NCBI RefSeq assembly: GCF_007018965.1
Contig: NZ_VJYZ01000010.1
Span: forward strand, 62,001-126,000
Length of the DNA: 64,000 nt
Reading direction: 5' to 3'
From: Paracoccus marinus
GTDB lineage: Bacteria; Pseudomonadota; Alphaproteobacteria; Rhodobacterales; Rhodobacteraceae
Positions within the stretch are counted from its first letter, which is position 1. Each line of letters opens with the position of its first letter. Positions 1 to 10,532 of this stretch are shown one piece after another. The translations under genes and the position numbers were made by a program. The notes beneath the pieces are model-generated. The model worked only from the letters and a program-made list of their open reading frames with translations, made no database searches and was not told the origin of the DNA.

Positions 1-1
1 C

Positions 2-1456
2 AAGCTGGGGATCAGCCACGAGGGCGTCGCCGCCGCCATCGCCGCGCAGAAGCTGGGGCGGCCCGTGGCCGTCGCGCTGCACCGCCGCCAGCAGTTCGAG
101 ACGACGCACCGGCGCAGCGAAAGCCGCCAGCGCATCCGCCTGTCCTGCGGCGCGGACGGTCGGATGACCGGCGTGGGCCACGACGCCTGGGTGTCGAACC
201 TGCCGGCGGAAAGCTTCAGCGAGCCGGTGACGCAGGCCACGCCCTTTACCTATGACGGCGAAAACCGGCAGATCGGCCACCACGTCGGCCGCCTGAACAT
301 CACCTGCGCCGGATCGATGCGCGCGCCGGGCGAGGCGATCGGCGTGCCCGTGACCGAAGCCGCGATGGACGAGCTGGCCCAGGCGGCGGGCATCGACCCG
401 GTGGAGTTCCGGCTGCGGAACATCCCCGAAAAGGACCCGTCCTCGGGCCGCCCGTTCAGCAGCAACCGCCTGGCGGACTGCCTGACGCGCGGGGCCGAAA
501 GCTTTGGCTGGAAGGACCGGCGCGAAAACGGCGCCCGGCGCGAGGGGGAATGGCTGATCGGCATGGGCGTCGCCTCGGCGATCCGCGTCAACATGCTGGT
601 GCCCAGCACCGCCCGCGTGATCCTGCTGCCCGACGGCACCGCGCGGGTGGAAACCGACATGACCGACATCGGCACCGGCAGCTATTCGATCCTGACCCAG
701 ATCGCGGCCGAGGTGCTGGGCCTGCCCGCCGACCGCGTGACGACGGTGCTGGGCGACAGCGACCTGCCGCAGTCGTCCGGTTCGGGCGGGTCGTTCGGCG
801 CTGCCTCGTCGGGCAGTTCTGTCATGCTGGCCGCCAAGGCCGTGCGCGAGAAGCTCGCCAAGCGGATGGACTGCGATCCCGACGACCTGACCCTGAAGGA
901 CGGCTACGCAATCGCCGAAAACCGCCGTCGTACGTTGGCCGAGGTGCTGGAAGGCGACACGCTGCAAGGCACCGGCACGATCAAGAAGGGCCTGACTTCG
1001 GTCGATCACCAGCAGGCGTGCTGGGGTGCGCAGTTCGCCGAGGTCGCGGTCAGCACCGTCACCGGCGAGGTTCACGTCCGCCGCCTTGCCGCGACCTTCG
1101 CCTGCGGGCGGATCCTGAACGCCAAGACCGCGCGGTCGCAGTGCATCGGCGGCATGATCTTCGGGATCGGCCAGGCGCTGCACGAGGAAATCTCGACCGA
1201 CGCCCGCGACGGCAGCTTCGTGAACCGCGACCTTGCGGAATATCACGTGCCCGCGAACCTCGACGTGCCGCATATCGACATCGAGTTCCTGAACGACCGC
1301 GACCCCTACGCCAACCCGATGCAGGCCAAGGGCATCGGCGAATTGGCCTGCTGCGGCACCGCGGGCGCGATCGTGAACGCGATCGCGAACGCGACCGGCG
1401 AGCGGTTCCGCAGCTTCCCGGTGACGCTGGACAAGGTGCTGGAGCGGCTGGGGTAA
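2..1456 (+). CDS. Xanthine dehydrogenase-family molybdopterin-binding subunit, 5'-truncated
   Basis: This is the C-terminal 484 residues of a large molybdenum-cofactor subunit of the xanthine dehydrogenase/aldehyde oxidase family. The frame is open from base 2, so the N-terminal part lies outside the window. Visible landmarks are a Gly/Ser-rich cofactor loop (SSGSGGSFGAASSGSS, about bases 772-819) and the motif AKGIGE (about 1325-1342), whose Glu is the conserved catalytic base. The C-terminal sequence ending PVTLDKVLERLG is more like PaoC/YagR aldehyde oxidoreductases than classical xanthine dehydrogenases (recalled family resemblance). The family hydroxylates aldehydes or N-heterocycles using Moco, with partner 2Fe-2S and FAD subunits that would be encoded upstream. 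The gene is convergent with the aconitase gene, 8 bp away. The substrate cannot be told from this fragment, and a role in purine breakdown is possible but not shown. Confidence 0.85.
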   Translation, partial: KLGISHEGVAAAIAAQKLGRPVAVALHRRQQFETTHRRSESRQRIRLSCGADGRMTGVGHDAWVSNLPAESFSEPVTQATPFTYDGENRQIGHHVGRLNITCAGSMRAPGEAIGVPVTEAAMDELAQAAGIDPVEFRLRNIPEKDPSSGRPFSSNRLADCLTRGAESFGWKDRRENGARREGEWLIGMGVASAIRVNMLVPSTARVILLPDGTARVETDMTDIGTGSYSILTQIAAEVLGLPADRVTTVLGDSDLPQSSGSGGSFGAASSGSSVMLAAKAVREKLAKRMDCDPDDLTLKDGYAIAENRRRTLAEVLEGDTLQGTGTIKKGLTSVDHQQACWGAQFAEVAVSTVTGEVHVRRLAATFACGRILNAKTARSQCIGGMIFGIGQALHEEISTDARDGSFVNRDLAEYHVPANLDVPHIDIEFLNDRDPYANPMQAKGIGELACCGTAGAIVNAIANATGERFRSFPVTLDKVLERLG

Positions 1457-1464
1457 GGGGGCCG

Positions 1465-4035
1465 TCAAGCCGTCCCCGTCACCCGCCGCAGGATAAGCGG
1501 CAGCAGCCCGCCCTGCAGCAGCGTCTCGACTTCCAGCGAGGTTTCGATCGCGGCGGTGGCGGTGAAGCGGGCGGTCCGGCCGTCGGCGTAGCGGATGGTC
1601 ACGGGGACCTCGCCGCGCGGGGTGATGTGGGCGGGGGCGGCGTCGATGTCCGCCATGTCGTGGACAGTCAGCGCCAGCGTTTGCGGCGTAACGCCCTGGG
1701 GCAGGCGCAGGGGCAGGACGCCCATGCCGATCAGGTTGGCGCGGTGGATGCGCTCGAAGCTGGCCGCCAGCACCGCGCGCGCGCCCAGAAGCGCCGCGCC
1801 CTTCGCAGCCCAGTCGCGTGACGAGCCCATGCCGTAGCGTTCATCCGCGACGATGACGACCGCCTCGCCCGCCTCGCGGTAGCGCGCGGCGGCCCGCCAT
1901 AGCGGCAGCACCTCGCCATCCGGCAGAATGGTCGCGCCGGGCGGGACCCCTTCGCCCAGCAGGTTCACCACGTTGCGGTTGGTGAACAGGCCGCGCAGCA
2001 TCACCTCCCAGTTGCCGCGGCGCGAGGAAAAGACGTTGAGGTCCCGCGGGTTCTCGCCGCGTTCGGTCAACCAGCGTCCCGCCTCGCCCGACGCGGGGAT
2101 CGCCCCGGCGGGGGAGATGTGGTCGGTGGTGATGTCGTCGCCCAAGACCAACAGCGGACGCGCGGCGTAGCGGCCCAGCCGCGTGCCCGCGTCCATCGCG
2201 GCGAACGGCGGCCGGCGGATATAGGTCGAGGCGGCGTCCCACGGGAACAGCGGCGTGTCGGGCGCGTCGAGGTCGGCCCACAGGCGGCTCGCCCCGGCCT
2301 CGTCATAGGCTGTGGCGAAGTCGCGCGGGTCGGCACCGTCGGCGAGCGCCGCGTCGATCTCGGCCCCCGTGGGCCACAGGTCGGCCAGCCGCACCCCCGG
2401 CGCGATGTCGTCGCGCAGGATGTCGCGTTCCACGTCGCCCGCCAGCGCGAATGCAACGACGAGCGGCGGCGAGGCGAGGAACCCGGCCTCGAGCTGCGGA
2501 TGGACGCGGCCGGGAAAGTTGCGGTTGCCCGACAGCACCGCCACCTGCAGCCGCCCGTCCGCCATGGCGTCCTGCGACAGGGGCGTCAGGTCGCCCGAGT
2601 TGCCGATGCAGGTGGTGCAGCCGAAGCCGACAATGCCGAAGCCGACCGCTTCCAGGTCATCGAGCAGCCCCGCGCGTTCCAGGTAGCGCCGCGCGGTGGG
2701 CGATCCGGGCGCGAGCGAGGTCTTGACCCAAGGCGGCGGCGCGAGCCCCAGCGTTCGCGCCCGGCGGGCGACGAGGCCGGCTGCGACCAGCAGGCGCGGA
2801 TCGGTGGTGTTGGTGCAGCTGGTGATCGCGGCGATGGCGACGGCGCCGTCGGGAACCTCGCCCGGCGGGGTGCGGCGGGGCGGGGCGCCGCGCACGTCGG
2901 CCGCGCCCCGCGCGGTGGCGGAGGCGGGCAGGCGGTCCTGCGGGCGGCGCGGTCCGGCGACGCTGACCTCCACCTGCGACAGGTCCAGCTCCACGACCTG
3001 GCTGAAGGTCGGCGCTTCCTCAGGGTCGAACCACAGGCCCTGCCTGCGACAGTAGGCGGAGACGCGCTCGACCACGTCAACCGCGCGCCCCGTCGCCGAC
3101 AGATAGTCCAGCACCGCCTGATCCACCGGAAAGAAGCCGGTGTTCGCCCCGAACTCGGGCGCCATGTTGGCGACGGCGGCGCGGTCGCCCGCCGAAAGGG
3201 TGGACACGCCCGGGCCGAAGAACTCCACGAAGCGGTCGGACAGGTCGATCCGGCGCAGCCGCTCGGTCACCGTCAGCGCAATGTCGGTCGCGGTCACCCC
3301 GTCGCGCAGGCGGCCCGTCAGGCGCATCCCGACCACGTCGGGGACGCGCAGCATGACGGGCATGCCGAAGAAGACGCTTTCCGCCTCGATCCCGCCGACG
3401 CCCCAGCCGAGGACGCCGATCCCGTTTATCATCGGCGTGTGGCTGTCGGTGCCGATCATCGCGTCGGGCATCAGCCAGCCGTCGCGCGCCGCCACGACGG
3501 TCGCGAGGCGTTCCAGGTTCAGCGTGTGCATGATCCCGGTGCCGGGCGGGTGGACGCGGAACCCGTCCAGCGCCGCCGTTGCCCACTTCATGAAGCGGTA
3601 GCGTTCGCCGTTGCGGCGGTATTCGTTGGCGAGGTTGCGTTCCATCGCCCCGCGCCCGCCGAAGAAATCGACCGCGAGCGAGTGGTCCGTGGACACGTCC
3701 ACCGGCAGCACGGGGTTGAGGAGGGTCGGGTCGAACCCCGCCTCGGCCAGCGTCGCGCGCAAGCCCGCGATGTCCACCAGCGCCGGGCCGCAGGTGGTGT
3801 CGTGCATCAGGACGCGGCCCGGCAGGAACGGGATTTCCGCATCCGACGGGCCGTCGAGCGCGGCCATGATCGCGGCGTGGGCGGCGCGGGCATCCGGTCC
3901 GCCGGTCCGCAGGACGTTCTCCAATAGGATGCGGTGGATGTGGGGCATACGCCCGATCCGGCCCGCCGCCGCGGCGGGCAGGTCGATGATCCGGTGGCGG
4001 GTGCCGCCCAGCGACAGCTCGGTCTCGAACTCCAT
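1465..4035 (-). CDS. Aconitate hydratase family protein (AcnA-like paralog)
   Basis: The 856-residue protein has the complete aconitase/IRP architecture. Cys407 (motif SCTNT), Cys473 and Cys476 (GCTTCIGNS) are the expected 4Fe-4S ligands, and GSSRDW near residues 737-742 carries the active-site Ser. The C-terminal swivel domain is intact. It is somewhat shorter than the roughly 890-residue housekeeping AcnA, and a Pro/Arg-rich linker sits at about residues 360-400. The family interconverts citrate/isocitrate or 2-methylcitrate-type acids in the cytoplasm. It is the last gene of a minus-strand run, 25 bp after tctA, which suggests it processes the acid imported by the tripartite transporter. 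A specialised paralog is more likely than the main TCA-cycle enzyme. It could also be an AcnD-like methylcitrate dehydratase, but no prpC or prpF is nearby. Confidence 0.88.
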   Translation of the reverse strand: MEFETELSLGGTRHRIIDLPAAAAGRIGRMPHIHRILLENVLRTGGPDARAAHAAIMAALDGPSDAEIPFLPGRVLMHDTTCGPALVDIAGLRATLAEAGFDPTLLNPVLPVDVSTDHSLAVDFFGGRGAMERNLANEYRRNGERYRFMKWATAALDGFRVHPPGTGIMHTLNLERLATVVAARDGWLMPDAMIGTDSHTPMINGIGVLGWGVGGIEAESVFFGMPVMLRVPDVVGMRLTGRLRDGVTATDIALTVTERLRRIDLSDRFVEFFGPGVSTLSAGDRAAVANMAPEFGANTGFFPVDQAVLDYLSATGRAVDVVERVSAYCRRQGLWFDPEEAPTFSQVVELDLSQVEVSVAGPRRPQDRLPASATARGAADVRGAPPRRTPPGEVPDGAVAIAAITSCTNTTDPRLLVAAGLVARRARTLGLAPPPWVKTSLAPGSPTARRYLERAGLLDDLEAVGFGIVGFGCTTCIGNSGDLTPLSQDAMADGRLQVAVLSGNRNFPGRVHPQLEAGFLASPPLVVAFALAGDVERDILRDDIAPGVRLADLWPTGAEIDAALADGADPRDFATAYDEAGASRLWADLDAPDTPLFPWDAASTYIRRPPFAAMDAGTRLGRYAARPLLVLGDDITTDHISPAGAIPASGEAGRWLTERGENPRDLNVFSSRRGNWEVMLRGLFTNRNVVNLLGEGVPPGATILPDGEVLPLWRAAARYREAGEAVVIVADERYGMGSSRDWAAKGAALLGARAVLAASFERIHRANLIGMGVLPLRLPQGVTPQTLALTVHDMADIDAAPAHITPRGEVPVTIRYADGRTARFTATAAIETSLEVETLLQGGLLPLILRRVTGTA

Positions 4036-4060
4036 CGGCGTCGTCCGGGATCGGCCCGGA

Positions 4061-5560
4061 TCAGTCCTCTTCCTTGCGCAGCCTGGCGAGGCCCCTGAAC
4101 AGGAACGGCGCCAGCAGCGCGAGGACCGCGATCACGATCATGATCGCCGATCCCGGATGCTGGAACAGCACCATCGGGTCGCCAAGGCTCATCTGCAGCG
4201 CGCGGCGCAGCTGGCTGTCGGCCATGGGTCCGAGGATCAGCCCCACGATCACCGGCGCGACCGGGTAGTCGTATCGTCGCATGATGAAGCCCACGACGCC
4301 GAAGCCCGACAGCAGCAGCAGTTCCACGACCGAGGGGTTGGCCGCGATCGTGCCCATCGTCGCAAAGACCAGGATGCCCGCGTAAAGCCACGGCATCGGG
4401 ATACGCAGCAGCTGCACCCACAGCCCGACCAGCGGCAGGTTGAGGACCAGCAGCATGACGTTGGCGATGAAGAGCGAGGCGATCAGCGCCCAGACAAGGT
4501 CGGCGTGCTGGACGAACAGCAGCGGGCCCGGCTGGATGTTGTATTGCTGGAACCCCGCCAGCATCACCGCCGCCGTGGCCGATGTCGGCAGCCCAAGCGT
4601 CAGCAGCGGCACCAGCGATCCGGCGGCCGAGGCGTTGTTGGCGGCCTCGGGGCCGGCCACGCCCTCGATCGCGCCCTGCCCGAACTCCTCGGGGTGGCGC
4701 GACAGCTTCCGCTCGGCGGTGTAGCTGAGGAAGGTCGGGATCTCGGCCCCGCCCGCCGGCAGCGCGCCGATCGGAAAGCCGATCGCGGCGCCGCGCAGCC
4801 AGGGTTTCCACGACCGGCCCCAATCCGCGCGGGTCATCCACACCGAGCCCTTGATCGGGATCGGCTTTTCCGGCGCAAAGGCGTGGCGCGAGACGACGTA
4901 AAGCGCCTCGCCGATGGCGAACAGGCCGACGGCCAGCGTCGTGACCTCGATCCCGTCGAACAGGTTCGGGACGCCGAAGGTCAGGCGGGTCTGCCCGGTC
5001 AGCTGGTCGATCCCGATCAGCCCCAGCCACAGGCCAAGCGCGAGGCTGGTCAGCCCGCGCAACGGCGACGATCCGAACGTCGCCGATACGGTAACAAAGG
5101 CGATCAGCATCAGTCCGAAGTAATCCCACGGCCCGAACCGCACAGCGACCTTGACGAGCCACGGGGCGAGGAACGCAAGCCCCGCCGTCGCGATCAGCGC
5201 GGCCACGAACGACCCCAGCGCCGCGGTGGCGAGCGCCGGGCCGCCGCGGCCGCTGCGGGCCATGCGGTTGCCCTCCAGCGCGGTCACGACCGACGCGGCC
5301 TCGCCCGGCGTGTTCAGCAGGATCGCCGTGGTCGAGCCGCCGTACATCCCGCCGTAGTAGATGCCCGCGAACATGATGAGCGAGCCGCCCGGGTCCAGCT
5401 GGAAGGTGACGGGCAGCAGCAGCGCCACCGTCAGAGCCGGGCCGATGCCGGGCAGGACGCCGACGGCGGTGCCCAGCAGCACGCCGATCCCGGCGAACAG
5501 CAGGTTCACGGGCAGGATCGCCGCGCCGAACCCCTGGAAAAGATGCGTCAGCGCGTCCAT
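4061..5560 (-). CDS. tctA: Tripartite tricarboxylate transporter, large permease TctA
   Basis: This 499-residue, very hydrophobic protein has about 11-12 predicted membrane spans. It contains the two Gly-rich blocks typical of Tct[14 protein letters not shown] near residue 30 and [18 protein letters not shown] near residues 70-87. In tripartite tricarboxylate transporters TctA is the main translocation subunit, working with the small subunit TctB and the periplasmic receptor TctC, and is powered by an ion gradient. The gene starts 7 bp after tctB, so the genes are almost certainly co-transcribed in the order C-B-A. Known substrates of the family include citrate, tartrate and aromatic acids. 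The neighbouring aconitase favours a tricarboxylate, but this is inference. Confidence 0.93.
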   Translation of the reverse strand: MDALTHLFQGFGAAILPVNLLFAGIGVLLGTAVGVLPGIGPALTVALLLPVTFQLDPGGSLIMFAGIYYGGMYGGSTTAILLNTPGEAASVVTALEGNRMARSGRGGPALATAALGSFVAALIATAGLAFLAPWLVKVAVRFGPWDYFGLMLIAFVTVSATFGSSPLRGLTSLALGLWLGLIGIDQLTGQTRLTFGVPNLFDGIEVTTLAVGLFAIGEALYVVSRHAFAPEKPIPIKGSVWMTRADWGRSWKPWLRGAAIGFPIGALPAGGAEIPTFLSYTAERKLSRHPEEFGQGAIEGVAGPEAANNASAAGSLVPLLTLGLPTSATAAVMLAGFQQYNIQPGPLLFVQHADLVWALIASLFIANVMLLVLNLPLVGLWVQLLRIPMPWLYAGILVFATMGTIAANPSVVELLLLSGFGVVGFIMRRYDYPVAPVIVGLILGPMADSQLRRALQMSLGDPMVLFQHPGSAIMIVIAVLALLAPFLFRGLARLRKEED

Positions 5561-5567
5561 GGCGACC

Positions 5568-6038
5568 TCAGAACAGCCGCTCCAGCGGACCCATCGGCAG
5601 GGCCAGCTGCAGCAGCTTGTTGAAGAGAAGGAAGATCAGGGTGGACAGCGCCAGCCCGATGAGAAGGTCGGCCGGCAGCGCCCGGCGTCCGAACGACCGC
5701 GCGGTGAAGGCGAAAAGCAGCGTAGACCCGATGATGAACCCGGCCCCCGCCCAGATCGACCCGATCAGCCCGACCAGCGCCAGCATCACCCAGCCCACGC
5801 CCGCCCAGTCGGTGTCGCCGGCGCGGATGCCCGGCCGCATCGCGGCGATCAGGTGACCCGCGCCGAGAGCCGCGAGGAAGGCCGCGACGAAATAGGACGC
5901 GGCGTCGGCCCCCATGCCGTAGTTCGCCCGGATCGTCATCGACCGCGCGTCGAACCACGTGACCGCGGCCAGCGCGAACAGGCCCACGCCGATGATGAGG
6001 GTGGGGCGATGGAAGCCCGGACGGGCGGGCGGCTGCAT
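5568..6038 (-). CDS. tctB: Tripartite tricarboxylate transporter, small subunit TctB
   Basis: The 156-residue protein has four predicted transmembrane segments, at about residues 14-28, 45-66, 78-97 and 115-145, which matches the small TctB membrane subunit in size and topology. An AAGGA ribosome-binding site precedes the ATG. It lies between tctC (72 bp upstream) and tctA (7 bp downstream). TctB sequences are poorly conserved, so the call rests partly on position and topology. It would support TctA in the inner membrane. Confidence 0.88.
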   Translation of the reverse strand: MQPPARPGFHRPTLIIGVGLFALAAVTWFDARSMTIRANYGMGADAASYFVAAFLAALGAGHLIAAMRPGIRAGDTDWAGVGWVMLALVGLIGSIWAGAGFIIGSTLLFAFTARSFGRRALPADLLIGLALSTLIFLLFNKLLQLALPMGPLERLF

Positions 6039-6110
6039 GGCGGCGATCCTTGCGAAGGGCGTGGGGTGGCGCGCGAAGGGCGGGGACGACCCCGCCCTGC
6101 GCCTGCTTTC

Positions 6111-7073
6111 TTACTTCGCCAGGCCGATGGCGCGCAGGGTGGTGCCGACGCGCTCGTTTTCCGACGTGATGAACGCCGCGAAATCGTCGGCGGGCGCGTA
6201 GTAGTCGGTCCAGCCGCGCGCCTTCAGGATTTCCTGCCATTCGGGCGACTTCACCGTGTTGGCGATAGCGGTGGACAGCGCGGCCTTGGTCTCGTCCGGG
6301 ATGTCCGGGCCCGCGAACACGCCGCGCCAGTTGACCAGTTCGACATCCACGCCCTGCGCCTTGAGCGGTTGCGCGGCGATCCCCTCGATCGGCTCGGGGT
6401 AGGAAATCGCGAGCGCGCGCAGGTCGCCGGATTCGATCTGGCCCTGCCATTCGCCGTAGCCGGAAATCCCGGCCGTCACCTGCCCGCCCAGCATCGCCGC
6501 CAGCGCCTCGCCGCCGCCCGAATAGGCGACGTAGTTGACCTTGGACGGATCGGCACCCGCCGCCTGGGTGATGAGCGCGGCAAGGATGTGGTCCGCGCCA
6601 CCGGCCGAGCCGCCGGCCCAGATGGTGTTGGCGACATCGCCCTTGATCGCGGCGGTCAGGTCCGCGAGCGTCTGGTGGGGCGAGTTCTTCGGCACCACGA
6701 CGACCAGCGGGTCGCCGGTCAGCCGCGCGATCGGGGTGACGCTGGTCAGGTTTACCGGCGAGTTGTTGGTCAGGATAGCGCCGACCATGGTGATGCCGCC
6801 GACGAGCAGCTGGTCATCGGCGCCGCGCGCCTGCTGCGCGAACTGCGCCAGGCCCACGGTGCCGCCCGCGCCCGGGACGTTCTGCACCTGCACGCTGCGG
6901 GCGTTGCCCGACTTGACCATCGCGTCCTGCAGCGCCCGCGCCGCGCTGTCCCAGCCGCCGCCCGCGCCCGCGGGCGCGATGATGCTGAGTTCCAGATCCT
7001 GCGCCACGACCGGCGAGACGCTGGCCGCGACGGCGATGCATGCGGCCAGAAGCCGCGACTTGAAGAATGACAT
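6111..7073 (-). CDS. tctC: Tripartite tricarboxylate transporter receptor TctC
   Basis: This is a 320-residue periplasmic binding protein of the TctC (Bug) family. It has a signal peptide at about residues 1-24 ending in VAQ, then the characteristic start of the mature receptor, in which a Pro/Gly-rich loop (APAGAGGGWD) precedes the ligand site and VPGAGG follows. The reading frame is open far upstream, but the ATG at 7073 is chosen because it follows a GGAGGA ribosome-binding site and starts the signal peptide. The receptor captures carboxylated solutes in the periplasm and delivers them to TctA/TctB. A weak terminator-like hairpin lies between it and livM, so it may have its own promoter. 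Confidence 0.93.
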   Translation of the reverse strand: MSFFKSRLLAACIAVAASVSPVVAQDLELSIIAPAGAGGGWDSAARALQDAMVKSGNARSVQVQNVPGAGGTVGLAQFAQQARGADDQLLVGGITMVGAILTNNSPVNLTSVTPIARLTGDPLVVVVPKNSPHQTLADLTAAIKGDVANTIWAGGSAGGADHILAALITQAAGADPSKVNYVAYSGGGEALAAMLGGQVTAGISGYGEWQGQIESGDLRALAISYPEPIEGIAAQPLKAQGVDVELVNWRGVFAGPDIPDETKAALSTAIANTVKSPEWQEILKARGWTDYYAPADDFAAFITSENERVGTTLRAIGLAK

Positions 7074-7122
7074 GAGTTCCTCCCCGGTTGCTCTTTTGCC
7101 CTGTGTGTTCCCCGTTCCGCCG

Positions 7123-7140
7123 AAAAGCAACATCGTTGCT
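7123..7140 (-). terminator. Possible weak terminator after livM
   Basis: A 6-bp perfect stem (arms 7126-7131 and 7135-7140, loop of 3) is followed on the minus strand by four U. It sits in the 95-bp gap between the end of livM and tctC and may partly separate the ABC and tripartite transporter transcripts. The stem is short. Confidence 0.4.
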
Positions 7141-7168
7141 GCCGTGGCGCTGGCGGGGGCAGGCGGTG

Positions 7169-8161
7169 TCAGCGCAGCCCCAGCAGCCGGCCCAGCCGCG
7201 TGTCGGCCAGTTCGCCGACGATGCCGCGCCGGAACAGAAGCACGCAGACCATGAACACGACCCCCGTGACGACCGTGACCGGCACGTTCGAGGTGGCGAG
7301 CCGGTCCTGCAGCGCGACGATGACGCCCGCGCCGACGACCGGGCCGGCCATCGTCCCGATCCCGCCCAGAAGCGTCATCAGGATCACCTCGCCCGACATC
7401 TGCCAGGCCACGTCGGTCAGGGTCGCGAACTCCATCACCAAAGCCTTCATGCCGCCGGCGAGGCCCGCGAAGGCCGCCGACATCACGAACGCGCCCAGCT
7501 TGTAGCGTGCGACCGAATAGCCGAGCGAGATCGCCCGCTGCTCGTTCTCGCGGATCGCCTTGAGGATCATGCCGAACGGCGAATGCACGATCCGCCAGAT
7601 CGCCCACAGCGCCAGCGCGAACACGACCGCGACGAACCAGTACATGTTGAGGCCACGGTTCAGCTCGATCACGCCGAAGAGCACGCCCTTGGGAACGGAC
7701 TGGATCCCGTCCTCTCCGTGGGTGAAGGGCACCTGCAGGCAGGCGAAGAAGAACATCTGCGACAGCGCCAGGGTGATCATGGCGAAGTAGATGCCCTGCC
7801 GGCGGATCGCGATGGCGCCCATGACAAGGCCCAGGACCGACGCCCCGGCGACCCCCAGAAGGATGGCCCATTCCGGCGGCCACCCCCAGACCTTGGCCGC
7901 GTGGGCGGTGAAATAGGCCGCCCCGCCGAAAAACGCCGCGTGGCCGAAGGACAAAAGCCCGGTGAAGCCGAGCAGCAGGTTGAACGCCGCCGCGAACAGG
8001 CCGAAGCACAGAAGCTTCATCACGAACACCGGATAGGCCACGAACGGCGCGAGGATCAGGGCCGCCAGCGCGATCAGCACCAGGACCAGCAGCCCGGCAC
8101 GGCGGCGCGGCGCGGCGGCGGCGGCCCGGGGGGTGGCCGCGGTCTGCATGTGGTCGGCCAT
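7169..8161 (-). CDS. livM: Branched-chain amino acid-type ABC transporter permease LivM
   Basis: The 330-residue membrane protein carries the LivM hallmark GLLSFGHAAFFGGAAY at about residues 67-82, followed by several transmembrane helices. The N-terminus is short, Ala/Arg-rich and cytoplasmic. The ATG lies one base beyond the livH stop codon, so translation is likely coupled. With LivH it forms the channel of a type-II ABC importer energised by LivG and LivF. The family takes up branched-chain amino acids but also amides, urea and small organic acids, so the real substrate is open. Confidence 0.93.
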   Translation of the reverse strand: MADHMQTAATPRAAAAAPRRRAGLLVLVLIALAALILAPFVAYPVFVMKLLCFGLFAAAFNLLLGFTGLLSFGHAAFFGGAAYFTAHAAKVWGWPPEWAILLGVAGASVLGLVMGAIAIRRQGIYFAMITLALSQMFFFACLQVPFTHGEDGIQSVPKGVLFGVIELNRGLNMYWFVAVVFALALWAIWRIVHSPFGMILKAIRENEQRAISLGYSVARYKLGAFVMSAAFAGLAGGMKALVMEFATLTDVAWQMSGEVILMTLLGGIGTMAGPVVGAGVIVALQDRLATSNVPVTVVTGVVFMVCVLLFRRGIVGELADTRLGRLLGLR

Positions 8162-8162
8162 C

Positions 8163-9050
8163 TCAGGCTTCCTTTCCGAACAGGCCCGCCGGGCGCAGGA
8201 TCAGGACGATCGCCATGATGACGAAGATCACGATGTTGGACGCCTCGGGGTAGAAGACCTTGGTCAACCCCTCGGCGATGCCCAGCAGGTAGCCGGTGAC
8301 GATGGCGCCCATGATCGACCCCATCCCGCCGACCACGACGACCGCGAAGACGACGATGATGATGTTGGACCCCATCAGCGGCGACACCTGATAGATCGGC
8401 GCCGCCAGCACGCCCGCCAGCGCGGCGAGGCCCGCGCCAAGGGCGTAGGTCAGCGTCAGCAGCATCGGCACGTTGATCCCGAAGCTTTGCACCATGACCG
8501 GGTTTTCGGTCGCCGCGCGCAGGGTCGCGCCCAGCCGGGTCTTTTCGATCAGCGCCCAGACCGCAAGGCAGACGACCAGCGAGGCGACCACGACCCAGCC
8601 GCGATACAGCGGCAGGAACATGAAGCCCAGGTTGACCGCCCCGGTCAGCGCGGGCGGCGCGGCATAGGGCTGACCCGACGCGCCGAACTGCCAGCGGAAC
8701 AGCCCCTCGAGCGTCAGGGCAAGGCCGAAGGTGAAGAGCAGGCCGTAGAGATGGTCCAGCTTGTAAAGCCGCGACAGCATCGACCGCTCGACCAGCGCGC
8801 CGAACGCGCCCACGATCAGCGGCGCGAGGATCAGCGCGAACCAGTAGTTCAGCCCCAGCCATTGCTGCACCAGAAGCGCCACGAACGCCCCCAGCATGTA
8901 CTGCGCCCCGTGGGCGAAGTTGATGACCCTGAGCAGGCCGAAGATCACCGCGAGTCCCAGCGACAGCAGCGCATAGAACGACCCGTTGATGAGCCCGACC
9001 AGCAGCTGCCCCATCAGGGCCTGGACGGGGATTCCGAATATCATCGGCAT
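8163..9050 (-). CDS. livH: Branched-chain amino acid-type ABC transporter permease LivH
   Basis: This is a 295-residue hydrophobic permease of the LivH family, with GLINGSFYALLSLGLAVIFG at about residues 18-37 and NFAHGAQYMLGAF just after it, both typical. About eight membrane spans are visible. It starts one base after the livF stop. It pairs with LivM as the second permease of the importer. The downstream assignment of substrate depends on the binding proteins at 10529 and 11851. Confidence 0.93.
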   Translation of the reverse strand: MPMIFGIPVQALMGQLLVGLINGSFYALLSLGLAVIFGLLRVINFAHGAQYMLGAFVALLVQQWLGLNYWFALILAPLIVGAFGALVERSMLSRLYKLDHLYGLLFTFGLALTLEGLFRWQFGASGQPYAAPPALTGAVNLGFMFLPLYRGWVVVASLVVCLAVWALIEKTRLGATLRAATENPVMVQSFGINVPMLLTLTYALGAGLAALAGVLAAPIYQVSPLMGSNIIIVVFAVVVVGGMGSIMGAIVTGYLLGIAEGLTKVFYPEASNIVIFVIMAIVLILRPAGLFGKEA

Positions 9051-9051
9051 G

Positions 9052-9749
<698 letters not shown>

Positions 9750-9753
<4 letters not shown>

Positions 9754-10532
9754 GCCTCGGATCCCATATAGGCGGTCCGCACGCGCGGATCGGCGGAAAC
9801 GGTCGCGTAGTCGCCTTCGGCGAGGATCTCGCCGCGCTGCAGGACCGTGACGTGGTGGCAGATGTCGGCGACGACCGACAGGTTGTGTTCGACCATCAGC
9901 ACCGCGCGCGTGCGGGCCACGTCGCGGATGATGTCGGCGACCATCCGCACGTCCTCGCGGCCCATGCCGGCCATCGGCTCGTCCAGCAGCAGCACCTCGG
10001 GGTCGAGGGCGAGGGTCGTGGCGATCTCCAGCACACGCTTGCGGCCATAGGACAGGTCGGCGGCGCGGGTGTCGCGCCAGGGCGTGAGGCCGAGGTTGTC
10101 GATCAGCTCGTCCGCGCGGGCGTTCAGCCGTTCGAGCGCGCCCATGCCGCGCCAGAACTGCACGTGCAGCCCGGCCGGTCGCTGCAGCGCGACGCGGACG
10201 TTTTCCAGGACAGTCAGGTCGGGAAACACCGCCGAGATCTGGAACGACCGCACCAGCCCCATCCGCGCCACCGCGTCGGGGCGGGTGCCGGTGATGTCGG
10301 TGCCCAGCAGCGTGATCCGCCCGCGGGTCGGTTGCAGGAACTTGGTCAGCAGGTTGAACACGGTCGTCTTGCCGGCCCCGTTGGGACCGATCAGCGCATG
10401 GATGCGGGCGTGATGGACGTCGAGGTTCACGTTGTTCACCGCCGTGAACCCGGAAAAATCGCGTCCGAGGCGGCGGGCGGTCAGCACCACCCGCGGCCCC
10501 TCGTCGGTTCTGATCGCGTCCACGGCCGTCAC
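9750..10532 (-). CDS. livG: Branched-chain amino acid-type ABC transporter ATPase LivG
   Basis: The 260-residue ATPase has Walker A GPNGAGKTT at residues 49-57 and Walker B LLLDEPMAG. The signature region is SYGRKRVLEIA, where the usual LSGGQ is replaced by LSYGRKR, as is common in some LivG proteins. It contains the longer LivG-type insertion seen between Walker A and the signature. The start overlaps the stop of the upstream binding-protein gene by 4 bp. It forms the second nucleotide-binding subunit with LivF. Confidence 0.93.

Noticed and set aside
2119..3927. Long plus-strand open frame opposite the aconitase
   Set aside because: High-GC shadow frame: Arg/Gly/Ala-rich translation, no motif, fully antisense to a well-supported gene. 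Many similar frames in the window were left out for the same reason.
1465..4035. AcnD-type 2-methylcitrate dehydratase
   Set aside because: Length is compatible, but no prpB, prpC or prpF neighbour is present and sequence is AcnA-like by eye; kept only as an alternative.
6111..8009. A single 632-residue frame covering tctC and running through livM
   Set aside because: The upstream part is antiframe to livM, and a clear signal peptide with ribosome-binding site begins at 7073.
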